DNA of 28,315 nt from JBFMFH01 sp040752275 (GCA_040752275.1 JBFMFH010000073.1:1-28315); one strand, 5' to 3'. Shown: positions 1 through 8,615, counted from the stretch's first letter. Program-made: numbers and translations. The notes: generated by a model not told the origin, from the sequence alone.

Positions 1-90
1 TTCGAGGGGCGAGAGAAGCAGGAGATGACCAAGCGCCTCCTGCGACGCCTCCGCGACCTGGGCGTCAACGTCGAGGTCAAGGCCGCGTAG
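1..90 (+). CDS. 3' end of an unidentified gene (partial)
   Basis: An open frame enters from the left edge and ends at TAG (88-90), giving 29 residues that finish LRDLGVNVEVKAA. The peptide is rich in Arg and Lys and looks like a helix followed by a short strand. Such endings occur in some transposases (IS110-like proteins often end with a basic helix plus a Leu-Gly-x-x-Val strand), but that is only a weak resemblance and too little is present to name the family. The gene converges on the SDR gene, with 57 bases between the two stop codons. The codon use is GC-rich like the rest of the window. Confidence 0.5.
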   Translation, partial: FEGREKQEMTKRLLRRLRDLGVNVEVKAA

Positions 91-147
91 CCTCGCGGCT
101 GGCTGCGGCGGGTGGTTTCTCTTTAGAACGGGGCTGGGCTACCCGGG

Positions 148-1050
148 CTAGCGCCGCCACTCTTCGTAAAGCCGCGGGACGTTGGCGGATACCGATCGGT
201 GAAGGGGCGTCCAGCCGATGGCCCGTGACCGCGGGCAGCGGACAATCTGGTCGAGCGTGATGGCCTCGGCGTACGCACCTTGTTTGGCGTGTGCTTCTTC
301 TATGGGCACGTGCCGCACGTCGGGCATCGAGGGCATCTGTTCGGCGATCGACTGCACGATCTCGTTGACGGTCTGATCGCTCTCGTCGACCGCGTGGAAG
401 ACCCCGGAGACGTCGGCGTGCTCGGCCAGACGCACGTAGAGGTCCGCCAGATCCCGATGGTAGACCAGCGGCCAGTGGTTGTCCCCCGAGCCGGTCACAC
501 GAACGAGTCCGTCCGACGCCCCTCGGAAGATCTCGCCGACGATCCCACGCGCTCCGCCGAACACAATCCCCGGCCGGATCACGACGGTCCGAATCCCGTC
601 ATCCTGGGCTGCCAGTACGGCCTGCTCGTGGGCCGGCCTGAATGCGACCAGGCTGGCCGGCTGCAGCGGAGCATCCTCGCCCGCAGGCTCCGCGGTGTTG
701 CCCAGCACCCAGACCCCCGAGGTGTAAATCACGGCAACCCGCCGGCCCCGCCTGGCTACTCGGCGCGCCTCGCCGACAATCGTGTCGATGGCCGCCCGGT
801 CAGCCGCCGGCCCATGCGCCGAACTGTCGAAGGCCGCGTGGATGAAGACGTCGTGGCCAGACAGCTTGCGGATCCAGCCACTGGGCTCTCTCAGGCTTCC
901 GAGCGCCGGCTTGACCGTCTCCGCCGCCCCATCGACGAACCGCTCCGGGTCCCGAACCATGGCGGTGACCTCGTGGCCCCGCCTGACGAGGGCGTCGAGC
1001 ACGGCAGACCCGATGTAGCCGGTCGCCCCTGTAAGAAACACACGCAGCAT
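148..1050 (-). CDS. NAD(P)-dependent epimerase/dehydratase-like SDR protein
   Basis: This 300-residue protein has the Rossmann nucleotide-binding motif TGATGYIG at residues 7-14, placed as in extended short-chain dehydrogenases, followed by the usual beta-alpha-beta start (RGHEVTAMVRDPERF). A Ser lies in the YTSGVWVLG strand, where the SDR catalytic serine is expected. The usual YxxxK pair is not visible: the equivalent stretch reads VAFRPAHEQAVLAA. It therefore belongs to the atypical SDR branch, which includes NAD(P)H-binding reductases and proteins without proven enzymatic activity. The substrate cannot be told. The start is the ATG at 1050; an AGGG nine bases upstream is a weak ribosome site. 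It is transcribed away from the lipid-enzyme fusion across a 109-base divergent spacer. The length is normal for the family. Confidence 0.85.
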   Translation of the reverse strand: MLRVFLTGATGYIGSAVLDALVRRGHEVTAMVRDPERFVDGAAETVKPALGSLREPSGWIRKLSGHDVFIHAAFDSSAHGPAADRAAIDTIVGEARRVARRGRRVAVIYTSGVWVLGNTAEPAGEDAPLQPASLVAFRPAHEQAVLAAQDDGIRTVVIRPGIVFGGARGIVGEIFRGASDGLVRVTGSGDNHWPLVYHRDLADLYVRLAEHADVSGVFHAVDESDQTVNEIVQSIAEQMPSMPDVRHVPIEEAHAKQGAYAEAITLDQIVRCPRSRAIGWTPLHRSVSANVPRLYEEWRR

Positions 1051-1159
1051 AATCGAGTACCCTAGGTCACAACAGGCTACTTCAGGACGGGCCCTGACCG
1101 GAACCCCGGCCGCCGGCGGGATGTATCATTCTGGTGACACGCAAGCCGGAGGCGAGGCC

Positions 1160-3694
1160 ATGCGGCGCGACACGCTGATCGACGTCTTTGCCGACCTCGC
1201 GGCCACGCGCGGCGAGTTCCTGGCCTACGACGACGGCTTTCGTCTGCGCACCTGGACCTACGGCCAGACCGCGCAGGCGTCTCTCGCGTTCGCTGCCCGC
1301 CTCCGCGACCACGCCATCGCCAAGGGCGACCGAATCGTGCTGTGGTCAGAGAATCGCCCGGAGTGGGTCGCCGCCTTCTGGGGCGCCATCGTCGGCGGCG
1401 TGATTCTCGTGCCGGTCGACTTCAGGAGTTCGCCGGAATTCGTGCGCCGCGTCTGCGGCATCGTCTCGGCCAAGGCGGTACTCGTCGGGGATGACGTCCC
1501 GGGTCTGCCGGACGCCTCAGACGGGGACAACTCGGGCCGGAAACACCCCGTCTGGCGGATCTCGGCACTCGACTGGCAGCAGGCTGCGCCGTTCTGCACA
1601 CCCGGGGTCGAGTCTGGCGACACCGCCGAGATCATCTTCACGTCGGGCGCCACGGCCGACCCCAAGGGCGTCGTTCTGACCCACCGGAACATCCTGGCCA
1701 ATCTCGTGCCCGTCGAACGCGAGATCCTCAAGTACCGGAGGTGGGGCCGGCCGTTCTTTCCCCTGCGGTTCCTCAATCTCCTGCCGCTCTCGCACATGTT
1801 CGGGCAGTCGATGGCAACCTTCATCCCTCCGCTCCTGCCAGGGACAACCATCTTCATGCGGAGCTACACGCCGCGCGACGTCGTGCGGCAAATCAGGCGA
1901 CGGCGCGTCTCCGTCCTCGTGTCGGTACCGAAGATCCTGGAGGTTCTCCGCGACTACGTGGCCATCGCCGCTCCCTCCGCCTCGCCCCACCCTTCCGGCC
2001 GCGGTCACTGGTTGCGGCGCTGGTGGCGGCATCGGGACGCTCACCGTCTCTTTGGGTTGAAGTTCTGGTGTTTCGTGGTTGGGGGTGCGCCTCTCGACCC
2101 GGAGCTCGAGGCCTTCTGGTCGGCGCTCGGGTTTCTCGTGGTCCAGGGGTACGGCCTGACGGAAACGGCGCCGATCGTCACGCTGAACCATCCCTTCGCC
2201 GCCAGGCGGGGCTCGGTTGGCAAGCCCATTGCCGGGCTGTCGGTCAAGGTGGCCAGCGACGGAGAGATCCTCGTGCGCGGCGACAACGTCATGCAGGGCT
2301 ACTTCAACGCTCCCGAGGCGACCGCGGCGGCATTCGAGGACGGCTGGCTGCGCACGGGTGACATCGGGGAGGTCGACGCCTCCGGGCGCCTCTACGTCCG
2401 CGGGCGCAAGAAGGAGATGATTGTCACGCCGGACGGGTTGAACGTGTTCCCTGACGACGTGGAGCGCGTGCTCAACCAGGTGCCGGGCGTCCGCGAGTCG
2501 GCCGTCGTCGGTCTGGCAGACGGAGCGGCGGAGCACGTTCACGCCGTGCTGGTGCTCGACGAGGGGACCACGGCCGACGACGTCGTCCGGCTCGCCAACC
2601 AGCGGCTCGGCGACGCGCAGCGGATTCGGAGCGCCTCGACGTGGCCCGGCGAGCATCTGCCCCGAACGGAAGGCACTCGAAAGGTCAAGCGGGTCGAAAT
2701 CGGAAAGTGGGCCGCAGGCCAGCTCCCGCCCGGCCCAATCGGGACCGAGCGAGACGATCCGCTCGCCGGCCTGCTGGCCCGGTACGCGCCGGGCCGGCGG
2801 ATTGGCGCCGAGACGACGCTCGAGGAGCTCGGCCTGAGTTCCCTCGAGCGCATCGAGCTGATGGTCGCCATCGAGCAGCGCTTCCAGACGTCAATCGACG
2901 AGTCGGCCTTTGGGTCGGCTCGGACCCTTGGTGACCTGCAGGGGCTTGCCGCGTCGCCGGGGCCGGCTCGGATCCAGAACGACCGGTTGGTATTCCCCGT
3001 CTGGAGTCGATCCTCCTGGGCACGGCTGGTCCGGCGCTTCTTGACGCCCGGCCTTGTGCTGCCCCTGACCCGTCTGTTCGCACGGCTGCGCGTCGCGGGT
3101 GCCGAACGGCTGCACGGCATCGAGGGACCGGTGATCTTCGCCGCAAACCACCAGAGCCACCTGGATACGCCGGTGCTCCTGGCGGCGCTACCGGTCCGGT
3201 TCAGGAACCACCTCGCACCGGCCATGGCCAAGGAGTTCTTCGCGGCTCACTTTGCTCCCGCCGGCTTCACCCGCCGGGAGCGTTGGACGAGCGGCCTGCT
3301 CTATCGCCTCGCCGCGCTCTGCTTCAACGCATTCCCGCTCCCGCAACGGGGCGCGGGTGCGAGAAGGACGCTCGGCTACGCGGGAGAACTCGCCGAAGCG
3401 GGCTACAGCATCCTCGTCTTCCCCGAGGGCCGGCGAACCGCATCCGGAGAGATCCATCCGTTCCAGGCCGGCGTGGGCATGATGGCCGTCCGCCTCGGAC
3501 TGCCGATCGTGCCCGTCCGCCTGGAGGGGGCCCACCGAGTACTCCATGCGTCGTGGCGGTGGCCGAAGATCGGCACCGTGGGAGTCGCCTTCGGCCAGCC
3601 GATTCGGCCTCACGGTCACGACTATGCGGCACTGGCCCGCGAGGTGGAGGAGGCCGTGCGGCGTCTCGAGGCCAACGGCCCGGCCCTTGCTTGA
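1160..3694 (+). CDS. Fused acyl-activating ligase, acyl carrier domain and PlsC acyltransferase
   Basis: This 844-residue protein joins three lipid-enzyme modules. Residues about 1-520 are an AMP-forming acyl ligase: ATP loop TSGATADPKG from residue 161, YGLTETAP near 331, hinge motif GRKKEMIVTPDG near 415, and a C-terminal EGTRKVKRVE with the likely adenylation lysine. Residues about 535-605 form an acyl carrier domain with LGLSSLE, where Ser561 fits the phosphopantetheine site. Residues about 630-840 are a PlsC-type glycerolipid acyltransferase with NHQSHLD (His664, Asp669) and FPEGRR (754-759). The likely role is to activate free fatty acids, hold them on its own carrier and pass them to a lysophospholipid or glycerol phosphate at the membrane. 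E. coli Aas has ligase and acyltransferase in the reverse order and no carrier. The ATG at 1160 was chosen because GGAGG lies seven bases upstream; an in-frame ATG at 1121 lacks this and sits just before a possible TATCAT -10 box (1124-1129). Confidence 0.9.
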   Translation: MRRDTLIDVFADLAATRGEFLAYDDGFRLRTWTYGQTAQASLAFAARLRDHAIAKGDRIVLWSENRPEWVAAFWGAIVGGVILVPVDFRSSPEFVRRVCGIVSAKAVLVGDDVPGLPDASDGDNSGRKHPVWRISALDWQQAAPFCTPGVESGDTAEIIFTSGATADPKGVVLTHRNILANLVPVEREILKYRRWGRPFFPLRFLNLLPLSHMFGQSMATFIPPLLPGTTIFMRSYTPRDVVRQIRRRRVSVLVSVPKILEVLRDYVAIAAPSASPHPSGRGHWLRRWWRHRDAHRLFGLKFWCFVVGGAPLDPELEAFWSALGFLVVQGYGLTETAPIVTLNHPFAARRGSVGKPIAGLSVKVASDGEILVRGDNVMQGYFNAPEATAAAFEDGWLRTGDIGEVDASGRLYVRGRKKEMIVTPDGLNVFPDDVERVLNQVPGVRESAVVGLADGAAEHVHAVLVLDEGTTADDVVRLANQRLGDAQRIRSASTWPGEHLPRTEGTRKVKRVEIGKWAAGQLPPGPIGTERDDPLAGLLARYAPGRRIGAETTLEELGLSSLERIELMVAIEQRFQTSIDESAFGSARTLGDLQGLAASPGPARIQNDRLVFPVWSRSSWARLVRRFLTPGLVLPLTRLFARLRVAGAERLHGIEGPVIFAANHQSHLDTPVLLAALPVRFRNHLAPAMAKEFFAAHFAPAGFTRRERWTSGLLYRLAALCFNAFPLPQRGAGARRTLGYAGELAEAGYSILVFPEGRRTASGEIHPFQAGVGMMAVRLGLPIVPVRLEGAHRVLHASWRWPKIGTVGVAFGQPIRPHGHDYAALAREVEEAVRRLEANGPALA

Positions 3695-3726
3695 GGGAGC
3701 GGACCCAATGTGGCACAATCTTTGTC

Positions 3727-3999
3727 ATGAGTGAGCAGAACGGAGTTCCGGAGATGTCGCCGGGCGAGGGACACGTGGCCCGGACGGCGGAGTCGCCGGC
3801 CGTTCAGCGTTTCACCACGTGCCGCTGGCGAAAGGCCGCCGAAGAGGGGGTGCCGGACCACTGCGTCCACAGGGACGTGCTCCCGATGACCGGGACGGGC
3901 GGATTCGACCCCGAGGCCTGGTGCGAGGATTGCGGCTACTACAAGGTCCGGCGGACGCCGAGGAAGAGGCCACCCGAGCAGGATCGGTACTCGTACTAA
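3727..3999 (+). CDS. Small conserved-looking protein with four cysteines
   Basis: This 90-residue soluble protein starts 32 bases after the acyltransferase fusion and is probably co-transcribed with it. After a disordered N-terminus it carries TTCRWRKAAEEGVPDHCVHRD and then WCEDCGYY. This gives four Cys (one CxxC-like pair written C-E-D-C) plus His residues, a pattern that could bind zinc or an Fe-S centre. The tail is basic (RRTPRKRPPEQDRYSY). No signal peptide or membrane segment is seen. I do not recognise a family. The ATG at 3727 has no clear ribosome site; an in-frame ATG at 3754 has GGAG eight bases upstream (3742-3745) and would give 81 residues that keep all cysteines. Confidence 0.65.
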   Translation: MSEQNGVPEMSPGEGHVARTAESPAVQRFTTCRWRKAAEEGVPDHCVHRDVLPMTGTGGFDPEAWCEDCGYYKVRRTPRKRPPEQDRYSY

Positions 4000-4043
4000 T
4001 CCCGGGTCCCACGTGTTGAGCGTCTTGGGTTCTCGCTGATCCC

Positions 4044-4928
4044 CTACCCCTCGCTGAATTCGCGCGCCAGTTCCGCCCACTCTCCACCAGGCGCCAGCTG
4101 CCGGTAGCGGCCCCAGTGCGGCTTGGCCACTTCAGGGCGACCCGCCTTCTCGAGGGCGACCGCCAGGTAGAGGTGTGCCTCCGGGTAGCCCTCGTTGATG
4201 GCGAGGGCCCGGCGGTAGCACGCCTCCGCCTCGTCGTACCGGCCAAGGTCGTGGTGGATGTTCCCGAGATTGAAGTGGGCTTCGAACACGTCGGGTTCGA
4301 CCGAGATGGCCCGGTCATAGAGCGCCAGCGCTTCCACGAGTTGGTCCCAGAGGTAGTGCAGGTTGGCCAGGTTGATGAGGGCCGGCACGAGCGACGGGTC
4401 GATCTCCAGCGCCCGCCGGTAATTCTGTGCCGCCTGCGTCTGATTCGCGGCGGAGCCGTCGTCCAGCCGCGAGGCGAGGATGAAGTACTGTTCCGCAAGT
4501 GCCGCGTGTTCCCCTCCCGCCTGACCCGCGTCGCGTTTGGATGTTCTGGCCTGGGACCTCGGGAGTGCCGAGGAACGGCTCTGCTGCAGGCGGACGACCT
4601 TCGCCGGTTGAGTATCCATGCGAAAGTCGAGCGCCAGTTGCCCGGCCTTCGACGCCAGCAGGGAGCGCATGACGGCCTTGAACGGGGCGCCTCGCTGCAA
4701 CTCCGACTGGACCTGCCGGACGAGGAGCAGATCCGAGAAGGAGACGAGCCGGTCGCCGGTCGCGCCCGCCGCCGGCCGAACGAGATTGCACTTCTCGAGC
4801 GTCCGGAAGTGTTCTTCCGTGACCAGCGGGTAGAGGGCGCGAACGTCCGCCAGCCGGTAGGTCTGCCTGTGCTCCTCGGGCGACGGCCCGTCGGAGGAGT
4901 TGGTCACGCCGGTAGGCTGGGACGGCAC
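4044..4928 (-). CDS. MerR-like HTH plus TPR-repeat protein
   Basis: This 294-residue protein has two parts. Residues about 22-95 (YRLADVRALYPLVTEEHF, then LEKCNLVRPA and FSDLLLVRQVQ) resemble a MerR-type winged helix-turn-helix, although the first helix is atypical. After a linker rich in Ser, Arg and Gln, residues about 135-285 hold at least four tetratricopeptide repeats, visible in phrases such as ALINLANLHYLWDQLVEAL, AHFNLGNIHHDLGRYDEAE and AHLYLAVALEKAGRPEVA. TPRs bind protein partners, so a DNA-binding or scaffold protein whose activity depends on a partner is likely. The start is GTG at 4928 without a clear ribosome site, so the exact N-terminus is uncertain. It lies 42 bases downstream of mrp on the same strand and may share its transcript. 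Confidence 0.8.
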   Translation of the reverse strand: MPSQPTGVTNSSDGPSPEEHRQTYRLADVRALYPLVTEEHFRTLEKCNLVRPAAGATGDRLVSFSDLLLVRQVQSELQRGAPFKAVMRSLLASKAGQLALDFRMDTQPAKVVRLQQSRSSALPRSQARTSKRDAGQAGGEHAALAEQYFILASRLDDGSAANQTQAAQNYRRALEIDPSLVPALINLANLHYLWDQLVEALALYDRAISVEPDVFEAHFNLGNIHHDLGRYDEAEACYRRALAINEGYPEAHLYLAVALEKAGRPEVAKPHWGRYRQLAPGGEWAELAREFSEG

Positions 4929-4970
4929 TAGAGTCTCAGGGGAGAACGGTAGTGAAGGGGCCCGCGCGTG

Positions 4971-6050
4971 TCAATGCACCGGCCTCAACGGAATCACCGG
5001 CGTGCGGTAGCTCTGGATCGACACCTGGGCGGCCGTCCGCTCGGCGGCTGCCACGAACGCCTTCGACGCCGGCGCATCGGGCTGGCTCATGACGATCGGC
5101 ACGCCGGTATCGCCCCCGACCCGCAGCGGCTCCGAGATGGGGATGCTCCCGAGAAACGGCACGCTCAACTCGCGCGCCGTCCGCTCACCGCCGCCGCGGC
5201 CAAAGATGTCGGCCTCGTGCGAACAGGAGGGGCACACGAAGTGACTCATGTTCTCGATCAGGCCGAGGATCGGGATGTTCAGCTTCTGGTACATCGCGAC
5301 GGCGCGGCGGCTGTCGGACAAGGACACCTGCTGCGGCGTGGTGACCACGATGGCCCCCGCGACATCGACGGTCTGACTGAGACTGAGGGCCACGTCGCCC
5401 GTCCCTGGCGGCAGATCGACGATCAGGTAGTCGAGGTCGTCCCATCGGACGTCCATGAAGAACTGTTTGATCACGCCGTGCAGCATCGGCCCGCGCCAGA
5501 TGACCGGGGCATCGTCCGACGTCAGGAATCCCATCGAGACCACCTGGATGCCGTACTGCTCGGCGGGCTTGATCTTGTCGCCGTCCGATCCGAGCTGAGC
5601 CTTGACGCCCAGCATGATGGGCACGTTCGGGCCGTAGATGTCGCCGTCGATCATGCCCACGCGGCTGTCCATCTGCGCGAGCGCCATGGCCAGGTTGACG
5701 GCGACCGTGGTCTTGCCGACGCCGCCTTTCCCGGCTCCGACCGCGATCACGTTCTTCACGCCAGGCACGTGCGCCTTGCCGAGGTCAGCGGAGACGGCGG
5801 TTCTGACCTGGGCGCTCATCGTGACCTCGACGTCGACCACGCCCGGCAGCGCCAGGACGGCCGCCTTTGCCTGGTCGCGCATCTGGTCCTTGACCGGGCA
5901 CGCGGGCGTGGTGAGTTCGATGGTGAACGAGACTTTCCCGGCATCGACCGCCACGTTCTTGACAAACCCCAGGGCGACGATGTCCTTGTGGAGGTCCGGG
6001 TCCTTGACCGCCCTGAGGGCCTGCAATATCTGCGTCTGATCGAGAGACAT
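4971..6050 (-). CDS. apbC: Mrp/ApbC family iron-sulfur cluster carrier ATPase
   Basis: This 359-residue cytosolic protein has an N-terminal DUF59/MIP18-like domain (residues about 5-80, with the TPACPVKDQM cysteine segment). A P-loop ATPase domain of the Mrp/NBP35 family follows, with deviant Walker A GAGKGGVGKTT near residue 105, switch IDGDIYGPNVPIMLG, Walker B-like DLPPGTGDVAL, and the metal-binding CPSC pair after IENMSHFV. Members bind and transfer Fe-S clusters to apo-enzymes and are usually called Mrp, ApbC or, in older work, Mrp ATPase. The ATG at 6050 has AGAAGGA eight to ten bases upstream. An AGTATC on the plus strand (6075-6080) reads as a GATACT -10 box for this gene, so it may have its own promoter after the TonB receptor gene. 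An Fe-S carrier fits an iron-uptake neighbourhood. Confidence 0.95.
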   Translation of the reverse strand: MSLDQTQILQALRAVKDPDLHKDIVALGFVKNVAVDAGKVSFTIELTTPACPVKDQMRDQAKAAVLALPGVVDVEVTMSAQVRTAVSADLGKAHVPGVKNVIAVGAGKGGVGKTTVAVNLAMALAQMDSRVGMIDGDIYGPNVPIMLGVKAQLGSDGDKIKPAEQYGIQVVSMGFLTSDDAPVIWRGPMLHGVIKQFFMDVRWDDLDYLIVDLPPGTGDVALSLSQTVDVAGAIVVTTPQQVSLSDSRRAVAMYQKLNIPILGLIENMSHFVCPSCSHEADIFGRGGGERTARELSVPFLGSIPISEPLRVGGDTGVPIVMSQPDAPASKAFVAAAERTAAQVSIQSYRTPVIPLRPVH

Positions 6051-6123
6051 GATGGCCGTCCTTCTCGCGAGTAGAGTATCGCATCCAGCTTAGCGGCTTT
6101 GGGAAGGGCGACACAACCGTGGC

Positions 6124-8508
6124 TCAGAAGCTGAACCGCGCACCGACGTTGACTTGACGGAACGGCCCCGGCTGGATGCCGTCCGGGGCACGCGAGGCGA
6201 CGTAGACGAGGCCGGCGGCGTTCTTGACGGCCACGAACGGCCGGACATCCACGCGGCCTCGCTTCACGCGGCAGTCGGCTGCGACGTTCCAGACCACGTG
6301 CCGGAGGACGATGCCGATCGTCCCATCGGCCGAGGCCACAGCCGTTTCGATATTGTCGGCGAACTGGGAGCCGGTCACGGCCGCGTCTGCCCGGAGGGCA
6401 CACCCGCCGGGCGCGTGCCATCCGACCAGCACCTGCGCGGTGTGCTTCGGCGCGTACGGGAGCCGGTTTCCTGCGTATGCGCCGCTGGCGAACCGGGCAA
6501 GTGGAAGCCAAGTCAGCCTCAGCTCGGCAAACGGACCGGTCGCCGTACGCCGGAGCTCGGCCAGGTTGAACCCCACAGCCGCCTCGACGCCCGCATGACT
6601 GGTCTCGCCGCCGTTGACCAGCGTCGTCGTCGCCCCGCCCGACTGGGCCGCCGGGACGATCTGGTTGCTGAAGTCCAGCATGAAGCCGGTGACCTCCGCG
6701 TGCGTCCCTGCTGCCGGCGTCCATCGAGCGCCGGCCTCGTAGTTCCAGCTCAATTCGGCATCGAGTTCGAGGGACTCCCCCTCGCTGGTGAGCGCATCCT
6801 TCACGCGCGGAGGCGCAAAGCCCCGGTGAGCGCCGGCGAACACCGTGGCCAGTGGTCCGACCTGCCACGCGAGGCCGATGCCCGGCAGCAGCTTGGCCAC
6901 CCGATCGCTGGAACGGATGTCAACCGCCGCCGGAATGCCCCCAACCCGCTTGCGCAGGATGTGGCGGGCGTAGGCATATCGTTCGAGGCGAAGGCCCGGC
7001 GTCACCGTCACCGAGGAGAATCGCAGGCGATCTTGGACGAACGCCGACACGCCGGTTCCGGGCCGCCGTTCGTCGTCCCGCAACGATGGCGACCCGCCGA
7101 CCACTGCGTCCCAGGACACGAAGCGGTCGTCAGCCGTCTCGTGGAGGAGCCGGCCGCCCGCCTCGAGCTCGTGACCTGTTCCGCCGGTGGTCCAATCATG
7201 CATCACGCGCGTTTCCACGGCAGTCACCAGGAACTCGCGGTCGCGACTGCCCGATGTGCCGCGCAGGTAGATGGCCCCGCCGGGCACCGATGTGCGTCCG
7301 GCGATGGACACGTAAGGGCGACCGGGCACGGCCGTGCGGTCGAAGTCCTGCCGCCGCCAGAAGCGCTTGGTGCCGTACGCCAGGCCGGATACGGCCCACA
7401 GGGTCCTCTCGCCGATCGCGACGCGGCCGTGCAGCGACCCGAAGAGCCGGTTCACGTCGAGACGGTCATCGGGCACGGGATTGGCGCCGGGGGTCGTTTC
7501 GAAGAGCGGCGTGGTGAGCCCCAGATACGTCGAGTTGGACCGCTCGTCGTAGGCGTTGAGCTTCAGACTCACGCTCCGGCCCGGCGACGGCGTCCAAGCG
7601 GTCTTGAGGGTGCCGTCCATGACGCCGAACCCGACGGACCTGAAGCCGTCTCCCTGCTTCAGCAGTGCACCGGCGAAGAGGCCGATCTCCCCCCTCGTCG
7701 TCCCGCCGCTCGCCTGGACGATCCGCAGGGCGTTCGACCCCAGCGTCAGGTCCACCTGCCCGCGCGGACGCACTGGCGGGTCCGGCGTAATGAGATTGAT
7801 GACGCCCCCGATCGTCTGGGGGCCGAACAGGATGGAACCGCTGCCCTTGACGACCTCGATTCGCTCGATCCGCTCGATGGGCGGGCTGTAATACATCTCC
7901 GGTTCGCCGTACGGCGCGAGGGCCACGGGCAGGCCGTCCTCGAGCATGAGCACCTGCCGGCTCCTGTCGGGATCGAGGCCGCGGATGCCGATGTTGAGGC
8001 GCGCGCCGGCCGGACCTGAATCCTGCCGCACGTGGACGCCGGGGACGCGCCTCAGGAGCTCGTTGGCATCGAAGGTGAAGGAGGACGCGATCTCCGATGC
8101 GCCAACCAGGCCGACCGATCCCGGAATGCGCTGGATGTACGCGTCCTGTTCGCCGATGACGTCGATCTGCGTCTCCCGAGACCGGATGGCCCGAAAGGCC
8201 ACCGTCACGGTCGCGGCTCGATCGGGCTGCAGCACGACGCCATAGGTGACGACGGGCTCGAGGTGTTCCGCTGAGGTGACCAGGGTCCACGTGCCGGGCG
8301 GAACGCCGGCCACGCGCGCGCGACCCCGGCTGTCGGCTGCGGCCTCGTGGCCGGTCTCGACGACGACGACGCGGGCGCCGGGAAGGGGCAGGCCCGCGGG
8401 GTCGAGGACGACGACAATCAAGGCATCGTCGGATTGTGCCGCGAGCGGGCTGGCGAGCAGGGTGGAACCGAGGAGGAGGAGGAGCAGCAGGACGGGACCG
8501 CGAGGCAT
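6124..8508 (-). CDS. TonB-dependent outer-membrane receptor, FecA-like
   Basis: This 794-residue protein begins with a signal peptide (MPRGPVLLLLLLLGSTLL, cleavage probably after ASPLAAQ). A carboxypeptidase-regulatory-like beta domain follows (residues about 27-105), then a plug domain (about 115-235) and a 22-strand-type barrel ending in the terminal aromatic GARFSF. The plug contains GIRGLDPDRSRQVLMLEDG, GEPEMYYSPPIERIERIE and GSGSILFGPQTIGGVIN, which closely resemble the ferric-citrate receptor FecA and relatives. It should import an iron chelate with energy from TonB-ExbBD, which are not in this window. The frame is open upstream to 8592, but ATG 8508 is preferred: it begins the signal peptide, has GAAAGG upstream, and leaves an 84-base leader after the operator at 8593-8615. 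The ligand is inferred only from plug similarity. Confidence 0.9.
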   Translation of the reverse strand: MPRGPVLLLLLLLGSTLLASPLAAQSDDALIVVVLDPAGLPLPGARVVVVETGHEAAADSRGRARVAGVPPGTWTLVTSAEHLEPVVTYGVVLQPDRAATVTVAFRAIRSRETQIDVIGEQDAYIQRIPGSVGLVGASEIASSFTFDANELLRRVPGVHVRQDSGPAGARLNIGIRGLDPDRSRQVLMLEDGLPVALAPYGEPEMYYSPPIERIERIEVVKGSGSILFGPQTIGGVINLITPDPPVRPRGQVDLTLGSNALRIVQASGGTTRGEIGLFAGALLKQGDGFRSVGFGVMDGTLKTAWTPSPGRSVSLKLNAYDERSNSTYLGLTTPLFETTPGANPVPDDRLDVNRLFGSLHGRVAIGERTLWAVSGLAYGTKRFWRRQDFDRTAVPGRPYVSIAGRTSVPGGAIYLRGTSGSRDREFLVTAVETRVMHDWTTGGTGHELEAGGRLLHETADDRFVSWDAVVGGSPSLRDDERRPGTGVSAFVQDRLRFSSVTVTPGLRLERYAYARHILRKRVGGIPAAVDIRSSDRVAKLLPGIGLAWQVGPLATVFAGAHRGFAPPRVKDALTSEGESLELDAELSWNYEAGARWTPAAGTHAEVTGFMLDFSNQIVPAAQSGGATTTLVNGGETSHAGVEAAVGFNLAELRRTATGPFAELRLTWLPLARFASGAYAGNRLPYAPKHTAQVLVGWHAPGGCALRADAAVTGSQFADNIETAVASADGTIGIVLRHVVWNVAADCRVKRGRVDVRPFVAVKNAAGLVYVASRAPDGIQPGPFRQVNVGARFSF

Positions 8509-8592
8509 GAGGGGCCTTTCTGGCGGGCGGGAACGGGGACGAGAGACCGCAGCCGGCCGCCGGAGGAGGTGAAGGCGGGAGGCCGACACCAC

Positions 8593-8615
8593 ATATTGAG
8601 ACTGAGTCTCAATAT
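8593..8615. promoter_or_regulatory. Fur-type operator palindrome upstream of the TonB receptor
   Basis: A perfect 11-1-11 inverted repeat, with arms ATATTGAGACT and AGTCTCAATAT around a central G. Its core has the 7-1-7 layout of Fur boxes (TGAGACT-n-AGTCTCA against the classic TGATAAT-n-ATTATCA). A second overlapping palindrome, TCAATATTGA (8609-8618), and GATATC (8617-8622) follow, giving an AT-rich 30-base island in GC-rich DNA. It lies 85 bases before the receptor start and 18 bases after the stop of the nitroreductase gene. Iron-dependent repression is the natural reading; another metalloregulator of the Fur or DtxR class is possible. Confidence 0.75.

Noticed and set aside
4968..6074. 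A plus-strand open frame opposite mrp
   Set aside because: The translation is His/Arg/Asp-rich with no family features, and the minus strand has all Mrp motifs.
8509..8592. An upstream extension of the TonB receptor to 8592
   Set aside because: It would put an Arg-rich stretch before the signal peptide and place the start next to the Fur-like operator.
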